From Sphingopyxis sp. (GTDB taxonomy: Bacteria > Pseudomonadota > Alphaproteobacteria > Sphingomonadales > Sphingomonadaceae), in assembly GCA_026125835.1 (NCBI GenBank), contig JAHCKJ010000028.1:1-14658 (forward strand): a DNA stretch of 14,658 nt. The letters are read 5' to 3'. A model generated the notes under the pieces. The model saw nothing but the letters and a program-made list of their open reading frames with translations. It was not told where the DNA came from and made no database searches. A program made the translations under genes and the position numbers. This document shows, piece after piece, positions 1 through 6,501 of this stretch (positions are counted from its first letter, which is position 1; every line of letters begins with the position of its first letter).

Positions 1-2
1 GC

Positions 3-737
3 AGCCGCGACGCGCTACTCGCACTGCTCGCGATCTGGGCCGTCACGGTGATCCTGCTGCCACGCGCGGTGCCCGACGTTGCGGCGCAGGTGCACCCCAG
101 TGCGACCAAGCTGGAAACCGACATCGCGATCCAGCGCGACCTGCGCGCCATGGGCGACAGCCACAATCCCGACGACCCTTTCTTTGCTGCGTTCAAGCAA
201 AAGGTGCTGGACCATTATGGCGTGTCGCGGGTCGAGGATCTGCCCGTCAACTACAAGGGACTGCTCGCGGTCGAGGGCGAAAAACTGACTTCGGGGCTGT
301 TCGACCGCTATGCCGCGACCAATTTCGACACGCAGGGACGGCAGAGCGCGCTGATGCACGGTTTCGGGGTGCTGAGTCCCGCGATCGCGCTCCGCCAGAT
401 GTCGATGGCCGCGGCGGGGACCGATCTGGCCGGACACCGCCGCTTCCTCGACCAAGCGGAAGCCTATCGCTTCGCCTTCGTCCAGCAGCTCAACCAGTTG
501 CAGGCCGATGCGGTGACCTATGCCGACGATACCGCCAAGGGTCCCGATGCCGACCGCCGCAAGCGGATTGCCGGGGACCATTGGACCAAGATCCCCGATT
601 TCGCCTTCCAACCCGCATCGGCTGCCGCGCTCGTCGGCGCTGCACTGCCAGGCCTCGCGATCATCCTCGGCTGGCTGCTCGCGGCGATCGCCGCCGCCTG
701 GTTCGTGTCGGGCCGTTTGCAGGAGAAAAAAGCGTGA
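3..737 (+). CDS. ABC transporter permease, DUF3526 type (5' end outside window)
   Basis: This is the C-terminal part of a membrane permease of the ABC-2/DUF3526 kind. The reading frame is open to the left edge: before the first ATG (48) it already encodes a hydrophobic segment (ALLALLAIWAVTVILLP), so the gene begins outside the window and 48 is not the start. A soluble, presumably periplasmic domain of about 170 residues follows, then a C-terminal membrane segment (roughly ALVGAALPGLAIILGWLLAAIAAAW) and a short basic tail. The stop TGA overlaps the GTG start of the next gene, so the two are one transcription unit and probably partner permeases of one exporter; the ATP-binding subunit would be expected upstream. 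The substrate cannot be told from the sequence. The family call rests on the overall pattern and the similar architecture of the next gene. Confidence 0.8.
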   Translation, partial: SRDALLALLAIWAVTVILLPRAVPDVAAQVHPSATKLETDIAIQRDLRAMGDSHNPDDPFFAAFKQKVLDHYGVSRVEDLPVNYKGLLAVEGEKLTSGLFDRYAATNFDTQGRQSALMHGFGVLSPAIALRQMSMAAAGTDLAGHRRFLDQAEAYRFAFVQQLNQLQADAVTYADDTAKGPDADRRKRIAGDHWTKIPDFAFQPASAAALVGAALPGLAIILGWLLAAIAAAWFVSGRLQEKKA

Positions 738-1981
738 GCCCGCTTGCCCATGAAATGCGCCTGCTGGTTCGCGCGCGACTTGCCGCCGGCGCGCTGATCC
801 TGCTGGCGCTGCTCGCCGCCGCCGGGGTCGCTGCCGGCATCGCCGAAATACGCCACCAGCGCGCGGTGATCGAGCGGATCGGACCGCAGCAACAGTCCGA
901 CGTCGATGCGATCGCCGAATGGGTCGACAAGATCGGCGATCCGGGCAGCGCCGCCTATTATACCTTCCACCCGACCTGGGATCCGCCTTCTCCGCTCGCT
1001 TTCGCGGCGCTCGGGATGCGCGACGTCGCGCCCTATATCTTGCGCGTGCGCGCGCTGGGTCTCGAGGCGCAACTTTACGACAGCGAGAATTTCAATCCCG
1101 AGCTCGCCCTGCCCGGTCGCTTCGACTTTGCCTTCGTGCTCGTGTACCTGGCACCGCTGTTCATGATCGCGCTGTTTCACGACATGAAGTCGTCCGAACG
1201 CGAGGCAGGGCGGCTGACGATGCTGCGCGCGCTGCCCGGCGCGGGCGGACTGTGGCGGCGGCGGATCGCGCTGCGTTTCGCGCTCGCCTATGCCGCGCTT
1301 GCTATACCCTTTGGTGTCGGCGCTGTCCTGTCGGGCGTCGCCGCCCTGCCGTTGATTGGCGTGCTCGCGCTGGTTGCCGCCAACCTCGCCTTCTGGGCGG
1401 TGCTGGCGATGGTCATCGGCAGCCGGGGCTGGAGTTCGGTGACCAACGCCGCCGCGCTCGCCGCATGCTGGCTGGTGCTGACGCTGGTGCTGCCGACGCT
1501 GGCGCATGTCGTCATCAACCGCGCGGTTCCGGTCGCGCAGGGCGTCGAGCTGACACTGGCACAGCGCGAAGCGGTCAACCGCGCGTGGGACATCCCGCGC
1601 GAGGCGACGATGGAGCGTTTTTTCGCGAACCACCCCGAATGGCGCGACACGCCGCCGTTGCCGCCCGAATTCCACTGGAAATGGTATTTCGCCTTTCATC
1701 AGGTCGGCGACGAGAGCGTCGCTGACAAGGTCCAGGCCTACCGCGACGGCCTCGAAACCCGCGACACTGCGGCGCGGACCATAGGCTGGATACTGCCCGG
1801 CGTGGGCGTACAGGCGGTGCTGACGCGGATGGCGGGGACCGACCTGTCGGCCCAGCTCGCCTATCAGGATCGCATCCGCGCTTATCACGAGCAGTTGCGG
1901 CGCTTCTATTACGGCTATCTCTTCAACGACCGGCCCTTCCATACTGCTGACTTTGCCAAGGCGCCGAAATTCGGGCCGTGA
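734..1981 (+). CDS. ABC transporter permease, DUF3526 type
   Basis: This encodes a complete permease of about 415 residues. The chosen start is GTG 734, which overlaps the stop of the previous gene (GTGA) and has AGGAG at 721-725, eight bases upstream. An earlier in-frame ATG at 581 would run 150 bases into the previous gene and has no such support. The protein has one N-terminal membrane helix (about residues 15-37), an extracytoplasmic stretch of about 95 residues, and a bundle of membrane helices starting at FDFAFVLVYLAPLFMIALF. The cytoplasmic turn HDMKSSEREAGRL is typical of ABC-2 permeases. A second soluble loop of about 100 residues precedes the last helix, and the C-terminus is rich in Tyr/Phe (RRFYYGYLFNDRPF). 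It is probably a dimer partner of the upstream permease. Its substrate is unknown. Confidence 0.85.
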   Translation: MSPLAHEMRLLVRARLAAGALILLALLAAAGVAAGIAEIRHQRAVIERIGPQQQSDVDAIAEWVDKIGDPGSAAYYTFHPTWDPPSPLAFAALGMRDVAPYILRVRALGLEAQLYDSENFNPELALPGRFDFAFVLVYLAPLFMIALFHDMKSSEREAGRLTMLRALPGAGGLWRRRIALRFALAYAALAIPFGVGAVLSGVAALPLIGVLALVAANLAFWAVLAMVIGSRGWSSVTNAAALAACWLVLTLVLPTLAHVVINRAVPVAQGVELTLAQREAVNRAWDIPREATMERFFANHPEWRDTPPLPPEFHWKWYFAFHQVGDESVADKVQAYRDGLETRDTAARTIGWILPGVGVQAVLTRMAGTDLSAQLAYQDRIRAYHEQLRRFYYGYLFNDRPFHTADFAKAPKFGP

Positions 1982-2202
1982 ACAGTCGATTGCCGGCCGA
2001 TTGCCGCATATTCGACATTGGCAATTTGGCGGCGGATCGGCGCGTCAAATGCCGCGCAGCCCATCCAAAGCTCATTTGCGCTTTGCGGGCGCTCAGATTT
2101 GCCCACGAATCCGATCGAACGCGGCTGCGATATGGCGCGCATAGGGCCGGCAAATAATGACCGGATGAAAAGAGTGACGAGGTCCATTCCTTCCGGCCCT
2201 CG
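1982..2202. other. Intergenic stretch without a recognisable gene
   Basis: There are 221 bases between the permease stop and the inverted-repeat element. Frames open on either strand look like low-complexity shadows and match nothing I recognise. The tandem GATTGCCG words near 1987-2004 are the only visible pattern. No clear terminator with a T-run follows the permease gene. Confidence 0.5.
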
Positions 2203-2236
2203 CTAGGGTCAGGACCCATTAATTCCGCGTTCGAGG
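2203..2236 (+). repeat. Left terminal inverted repeat of the 270-bp element
   Basis: Thirty-four bases starting CTAGGGTCAGGACCC match the reverse complement of 2439-2472 at all but one position. The GGGTC/GACCC core can fold alone. Confidence 0.9.
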
Positions 2237-2438
2237 CGTCGAAATGGCGAAGATATCGGGCCTTGGCGGATGCAGCGGGTAGCATCGCTACCCGCAAGGC
2301 CGCGAAGGTTCGAGATCGAAGCCATTTCGGCGTCCCTGCGGGATTTGACCGATTTTGCCCATGGCAGCGTCGAAAAGTCTGGAAATATAACCATATTCCT
2401 GCGCCTTTTCTCCTCGCCCCGGGCAAAATCGCCTCAAA

Positions 2439-2472
2439 CCTCGAGCGCGGAATTAATGGGTCCTGACCCTAG
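2439..2472 (-). repeat. Right terminal inverted repeat of the 270-bp element
   Basis: Inverted partner of 2203-2236, ending GGGTCCTGACCCTAG on the + strand. No longer flanking direct repeat is visible; only the palindromic CTAG is present at both outer edges, so a target duplication cannot be distinguished from the arm itself. Confidence 0.9.
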
Positions 2473-2594
2473 ATGTAAAGCGGCGGGGCGAGCGCGACGC
2501 CATCGAGTGCGGCTTTTTCAACCGGCAGGAAAACTACACCCACTGCCCCGCCAATGAGGTGCCGAAGAATGTACGCAGCTGGTTCGAAGGCTGA
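2472..2594 (+). pseudogene. Coding-like 3' fragment cut by the inverted-repeat element
   Basis: Directly after the right arm a frame of 40 codons runs to TGA 2592-2594. It reads as ordinary protein (CGFFNRQENYTHCPANEVP, then KNVRSWFEG), with two Cys and several aromatic residues. It has no start codon of its own with a ribosome site: upstream it passes into the repeat arm (WVLTL) and meets a stop at 2454-2456. It therefore looks like the C-terminal tail of a gene whose 5' part was removed or displaced by the element. I do not recognise the family. Nothing left of the element reads as the missing N-terminal part. Chance remains possible given the short length. Confidence 0.4.
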
Positions 2595-2629
2595 CGCGCG
2601 CCCGCCGATAAACGGCCCTTGCGCCGACC

Positions 2630-3868
2630 TCAGGCTGGCGCGCGACCCGCGCGGCGTTCGATCCGGCGCCGGAGCAGGAACAGGCCCGCGGCAAGCAATG
2701 CGGTCGGCACCAGCATCAGGGTGAAAGCGGTGCGCCCGTCGAGCTGCGCGAACAACGCGCCGGTAATCACCGATCCTGTCGTCCCGCCCAGCGCCGAAAA
2801 GACGACGACGAGTCCCATCAGCGGCGGGTGCTCGCGATTGGGCATCGCGCTGAGCATGACCGAGATGATCGTCGGATAAATGGGTGCCAGCGCAATGCCG
2901 ATCAGCGGGAACAGGAAGGCGGCAGCGGGGGCGTCGCGCCATGTCGAAATCGTGCCGGGGGTCGGCCCGTCGGCAAGCGGCAGGACGAGGATGATCAGCG
3001 CCGCGAGTGCGACCAGGCAGATATTGAGCACCGGGTACCAATCGAAGCGGGCCATGACTGCACCGGCCGCGAACCGCCCGATGGCCAGGCAACCGGCGAA
3101 CAGACTGGCCGCCTGAACGCTCATTTGCGCCGGCAGGTGCAGCACCTCGTTGTTGAACGTCGGCAGCCAGCTTTGAATGCCCTGTTCGATCAGCACGAAC
3201 AGAAAGGCGCACACCACAAACACGAGAACGAGGGGCAGCGCGGCAAGCTTGAGCATGGCCACAAAAGCCGGTCCTTCGCCCGCCACCCGTTCCTCCGCCC
3301 GCGCGCGCCGTTCGTCGACCGGCGAGACGAGGAGCAGCGCGAGCGCTAGCGCGGTCACCCCCGCCAGCACCCAATAGGCGTTCAGCCAGCGCAGCCCCGC
3401 GGGGTCGATAAAGGCGCTGAACACCCAATAGGACGACAGCACCCCGACCATGAACATGCCTTCGATCAGGCTGGTCAAACTGGCGTGCTGGCGCGGATTG
3501 TCGGTGACAAGGCCGATCATCGAATAGACGACGACCTTCGCCACCGCGAACGCCGCACCGACCAGCGCGAAATGCAGCTGCGCCGCCCCGAAACTGCCAA
3601 ACAAGGGCATGACGATACACGCGGCGATCGCCAGCACCAGCGACGCGATCAGCGCGTTGCGCAGCCCGAAGCGCGGCAGGTAACTGGCGGTCGCGAACGA
3701 TACGACCGCGATCGTGATGTCCTTGAACCCCTCCAGCGTACTCGCCTCGGGCTTGCTGACCCCGAAACTGGAAATCGACTGCAGGATTACCGTCCCCACG
3801 CTGTTCAGCAACATCGCAAAGGCGACATAGGTCAGGATCAGCGCTGCGATCAGTCGGGTGCGGGCCAT
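2630..3868 (-). CDS. MFS sugar transporter, FucP-like
   Basis: This encodes a 412-residue inner-membrane transporter of the major facilitator superfamily, probably a sugar:proton symporter. It has about twelve hydrophobic segments in two halves, split by a charged cytoplasmic loop (about residues 182-200, PVDERRARAEERVAGEGP). The segment GIALAPIYPTIISVMLS (324-340) and the Q-S-W-LPTFNNEVL stretch (232-242) resemble fucose/glucose permease-type members. Start ATG 3868 is preceded by AAGGA eleven bases upstream. The gene lies downstream of the TonB receptor on the same strand but beyond its terminator, so it may have its own promoter or depend on read-through. From context it should carry the disaccharide or glucose across the inner membrane after the receptor brings it through the outer one. 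The substrate itself is inferred. Confidence 0.88.
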   Translation of the reverse strand: MARTRLIAALILTYVAFAMLLNSVGTVILQSISSFGVSKPEASTLEGFKDITIAVVSFATASYLPRFGLRNALIASLVLAIAACIVMPLFGSFGAAQLHFALVGAAFAVAKVVVYSMIGLVTDNPRQHASLTSLIEGMFMVGVLSSYWVFSAFIDPAGLRWLNAYWVLAGVTALALALLLVSPVDERRARAEERVAGEGPAFVAMLKLAALPLVLVFVVCAFLFVLIEQGIQSWLPTFNNEVLHLPAQMSVQAASLFAGCLAIGRFAAGAVMARFDWYPVLNICLVALAALIILVLPLADGPTPGTISTWRDAPAAAFLFPLIGIALAPIYPTIISVMLSAMPNREHPPLMGLVVVFSALGGTTGSVITGALFAQLDGRTAFTLMLVPTALLAAGLFLLRRRIERRAGRAPA

Positions 3869-3950
3869 GATGCGTCCTTAGGCGAAAGGGGGACGGATGT
3901 ATCGGGTGCAAATCGAGCGGCGGACACTCGAACGCCCAGTTTACTCCTCG

Positions 3951-4049
3951 TCATGCTGAACTTGTTTCAGCATCCATGGCCCACCCTCCAATCCCGCGCT
4001 GCGCCGAAAGAGTCGGCGGACCATGGACCCTGAAACAAGTTCAGGGTGA
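3951..4049. repeat. Inverted pair of REP-like hairpins
   Basis: The left copy (3951-3979) folds as TGCTGAA (3954-3960), CTTGT loop, TTCAGCA (3966-3972). The right copy (4021-4049) folds as CCCTGAA (4028-4034), ACAAG loop, TTCAGGG (4040-4046). The copies are reverse complements at 25 of 29 positions, and the four differences lie in paired stem positions, so both stems stay intact (TG/CA against CC/GG). Each copy is flanked on its inner side by CCATGG, so the whole unit is a palindrome with a 41-base centre. I recall this hairpin as a dispersed intergenic repeat in sphingomonads; that is from memory, not a search. Its position between TBDR and MFS genes suggests a transcript-processing or protection role. 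Confidence 0.85.
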
Positions 4050-4083
4050 AAAAAAGGAGCATCCGCCTGCTTCACAAACGCCC

Positions 4084-4120
4084 AAAAGAAGGGGTGGCCG
4101 CGAAGAGGCCGCGGCCACCC
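4084..4120 (-). terminator. Intrinsic terminator after the TonB receptor gene
   Basis: A perfect 11-bp stem (4092-4102 with 4110-4120, GGGTGGCCGCG) encloses a 7-base loop. On the - strand it is followed by CTTCTTTT. It begins 15 bases past the receptor stop codon, so it ends the GH65-receptor transcript before the MFS gene. Confidence 0.85.
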
Positions 4121-4134
4121 AGTGGGGGAGATTG

Positions 4135-6501
4135 CTAGAATTTATACGCCGCGCTGAACCGGAACGACCGGCCCAGGATCGGGCGCGCATTGACCACCTG
4201 TCCGCCGGCCTGCCCCAGCGTGCGCGGATCGCCCTCGGTCAGGCCCGCCTTGTCGGTCAGATTGTCGGCGGTCACCGCAAATTCCAGCGCGTCGTTCACA
4301 TCGACCCGCACCCCGGCATCGATCTTGAAATAATGCGGCAGCGACTGGGTGTTCGCGGTGTCGGAGAAACGGTCGCCGACATAACTGAAGGTCGAATAGA
4401 GCGAGACCTTGCTGCCGCCGCCGAATTCGATGTCATAGGACGGCGTCACCCGCCATTGCCATTTCGGCTGGCGCTGCACCCGATTGCCGCTGAGGTCGAT
4501 CGTCCCGCCGCCCGCAAAGAAATCGCGATATTTGGCGTTCAGCCAGGTGCCCGAAAAGGCGATGCTGAAATTGTCGACCGGGCGCAATTGCCCTTCCAGC
4601 TCGATCCCGGTGCTGCGCGCGCCGCCGATGTCGGCAACCGGCGCGCCATTCTGGATCACCGTCGTCACCAGCCCGGTGAATTTGGTGTGGAACAAAGTGG
4701 CATAGAGCGAGACCGGATCGGTGCGCACCTTGATCCCGCCCTCGAAATTGTCGACGCGCGGCGACACGAAAATCCCGTCGCGCAGATTGTCGAAAAAGGG
4801 ATTGGTGTTGCCGCGGTTGTAGCGGACATAGGCGCCGACCGACGACGAGAAGTCATAGTTTAGCCCCGCGGTCCACGACCAGGCGCCCTTTTTATAGGCG
4901 ATGGTGCGAAAGGTGCCGTTCAGCACCGCGGTGCCATTGTTGTAGAGCGTGTTCGGGTTGCCGTCGGTGTCGACCCCGAAATCATTATTCTCCAGCGTCC
5001 CGCTCGCCTTGTAATTCTGGTACCGCACCCCGGCGTCGAAGCGCAATTCGGGGGTGATCTGAAATTCGTCGGTCGCGTAAAAGGCATATTCGCGGCCGTC
5101 ATAGGCGGCGTTGACGTTAAAGAACGACCCCTGGGTAAAACCGCGGTCGGTCGCGATCTGGCCGTTGGCCAGCGTCAGGTTGAGCAGCCGCCCGTTGTTC
5201 TCGGCGGTCAGCAGATGGACGTTGCCCAGGTTCCACTGATCGTTCGACGAAAAATCGGCGAAATAGGCACCGACGGTCAGCTTGTTGCTGCCGCTTTCCC
5301 ATTCGACCGCCAGGTCGTTGGCAAAATTCTCGATCTGCTTGCGGACGATCCACGTCCCGGCGCGGATCACCCGCTGCGTCCCCGCCACCGCCTGGCCGCC
5401 ATTGACATAGGTCAGGCTGCCGACCGTGCTGCCCAGCGAGGCGGCATAGGCATTGGCGGTCGTCGCGGTGCTCGCGGGCACCAGCCCGGTCGTATCGGCG
5501 TCGCCCTTCAGGTAGCTGGCGCGGTAGCGCAGCTGCAACCTGTCGCCGACCTCATAGTCGAAATTGGTGCCAAGGTTGACCAGCTTGGCGCCGCGGCCGT
5601 CGGCCAGATTGGCGCGCGTCCCGTCGGGCAGCGTGCTCAGCCGCGTTTCGGGACCGGCCAGTGCCCCCGATCCCAGGTCGATATTGCCGAACTGGCGCAC
5701 CTTGTCGCCGTCGCGGATCACCGGGATCGGCAACAGCCACTGGCCGCGGTCGTTGAGGTAGCGCGCAAAAACGAGGATCGAGCCCTTGTCCAGGTCGTGG
5801 CGGATATTGCCGGTGATCTGGCCGCCCTTTTCGGCGGTGAAGCGCGGGTCGCGGATGCCGTTGCCGCTGGCATAATAGCCGCCGACCATGAAGCTGGTGT
5901 TCTCACCGAGCGGGCCGGACAACAGCATGTCGCCGCGCAGGTCGCCATAATCGGTGACGCTGGCCTTCACCAGCCCTTCGAAATCGCGCCCGCCTTCCTT
6001 CTGGACGAAGTTGACGGTCAGGCCCGGCTGGCCGTTACCGAACAGCGCGCCGGTGCCGCCGCGCACCGCCTCGACCCGCTCGATCGTCTCGTCGATGCGG
6101 ATCAGCTGGGTGTTCTCGAGGAACGACAGCGTCGGGGGCGAGAAAAAGGGGACGCCCTGCACGGTCAGCGTGACGAATTCGGCGTCGCCGCCCGACGGAT
6201 AGCCGCGCACAAAGATGTTGGCGCCATTCTGGCCGCCCGAACTTTCCGCCGACACGCCGGGGATGACCTTGAACAGGTCGGCGGTGCTGTTCGGCGCAGC
6301 CTTTTCGATGGCGTCCGAGGTAATGTTGGTGATCGCGAAGGCCGCGGCCTGGCGGTTGATCCCGCCACCGGCAGTCCCGGTCACGATGATTTCGTCATCG
6401 GCGGCTGCCGCATCGGCGGTTTGAGGCGTTGCTTGCGCGAAAGCCGTCGTCGGCAGCGCGAAAAGCGCGATCGACGCCAGCAGGCGGGTCCGGTTCAACA
6501 T
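4135..6501 (-). CDS. TonB-dependent outer-membrane receptor (alpha-glucoside uptake inferred)
   Basis: The protein has 788 residues. A signal peptide (about 1-22, ending PTTAFA) is followed by a Ala-rich linker and a TonB-box-like DEIIVTGTA (about 36-44). The plug domain (about 50-170) carries IFVRGYPSGG and ERVEAVRGGTGALFGNGQPG; the rest is a 22-strand-type beta barrel ending in the outer-membrane signature Phe (FRFSAAYKF). Start ATG 6501 has GGAGG at 6509-6513, seven bases upstream. It overlaps the last seven bases of the GH65-mutase gene, which implies translational coupling. An in-frame ATG at 6717 is inside that gene and is rejected. Energy comes from TonB-ExbBD. The plug form is siderophore-receptor-like, but the operon points to a disaccharide or oligosaccharide substrate. 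Confidence 0.93.
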   Translation of the reverse strand: MLNRTRLLASIALFALPTTAFAQATPQTADAAAADDEIIVTGTAGGGINRQAAAFAITNITSDAIEKAAPNSTADLFKVIPGVSAESSGGQNGANIFVRGYPSGGDAEFVTLTVQGVPFFSPPTLSFLENTQLIRIDETIERVEAVRGGTGALFGNGQPGLTVNFVQKEGGRDFEGLVKASVTDYGDLRGDMLLSGPLGENTSFMVGGYYASGNGIRDPRFTAEKGGQITGNIRHDLDKGSILVFARYLNDRGQWLLPIPVIRDGDKVRQFGNIDLGSGALAGPETRLSTLPDGTRANLADGRGAKLVNLGTNFDYEVGDRLQLRYRASYLKGDADTTGLVPASTATTANAYAASLGSTVGSLTYVNGGQAVAGTQRVIRAGTWIVRKQIENFANDLAVEWESGSNKLTVGAYFADFSSNDQWNLGNVHLLTAENNGRLLNLTLANGQIATDRGFTQGSFFNVNAAYDGREYAFYATDEFQITPELRFDAGVRYQNYKASGTLENNDFGVDTDGNPNTLYNNGTAVLNGTFRTIAYKKGAWSWTAGLNYDFSSSVGAYVRYNRGNTNPFFDNLRDGIFVSPRVDNFEGGIKVRTDPVSLYATLFHTKFTGLVTTVIQNGAPVADIGGARSTGIELEGQLRPVDNFSIAFSGTWLNAKYRDFFAGGGTIDLSGNRVQRQPKWQWRVTPSYDIEFGGGSKVSLYSTFSYVGDRFSDTANTQSLPHYFKIDAGVRVDVNDALEFAVTADNLTDKAGLTEGDPRTLGQAGGQVVNARPILGRSFRFSAAYKF

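Larger units (their letters stand above)
2203..2472. mobile_element. MITE/REPIN-like element with 34-bp terminal inverted repeats and nested stem-loops
   Basis: The ends 2203-2236 and 2439-2472 are inverted copies of 34 bases with one mismatch (T2230 against the complement of G2447). Each arm begins CTAGGGTCAGGACCC, itself a small hairpin (GGGTC-AG-GACCC). The interior divides into two stem-loop domains. Domain I pairs 2237-2248 with 2321-2332 (one G-T pair), 2259-2264 with 2296-2301, and 2275-2283 with 2287-2295 around a three-base loop. Domain II pairs 2350-2360 with 2421-2431, 2372-2377 with 2405-2410, and 2381-2388 with 2393-2399 (one bulge). No transposase is encoded and small open frames inside look incidental. 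It is probably a non-autonomous element moved by an enzyme encoded elsewhere, such as a REP-associated tyrosine transposase. A structured RNA is the other reading. Confidence 0.75.

Noticed and set aside
518..1942. 474-codon open frame on the - strand
   Set aside because: Antisense shadow of the second permease gene; His/Gln/Arg-rich without any fold signature.
2263..2466. 67-codon frame inside the inverted-repeat element
   Set aside because: Its C-terminal LERGINGS is encoded by the repeat arm and appears again on the opposite strand, as expected from an inverted repeat; no ribosome site or known domain.
2469..3911. 480-codon open frame on the - strand
   Set aside because: Same strand as the MFS gene but another frame; Arg/Ala-rich shadow, while the 412-residue frame is clearly a membrane transporter.
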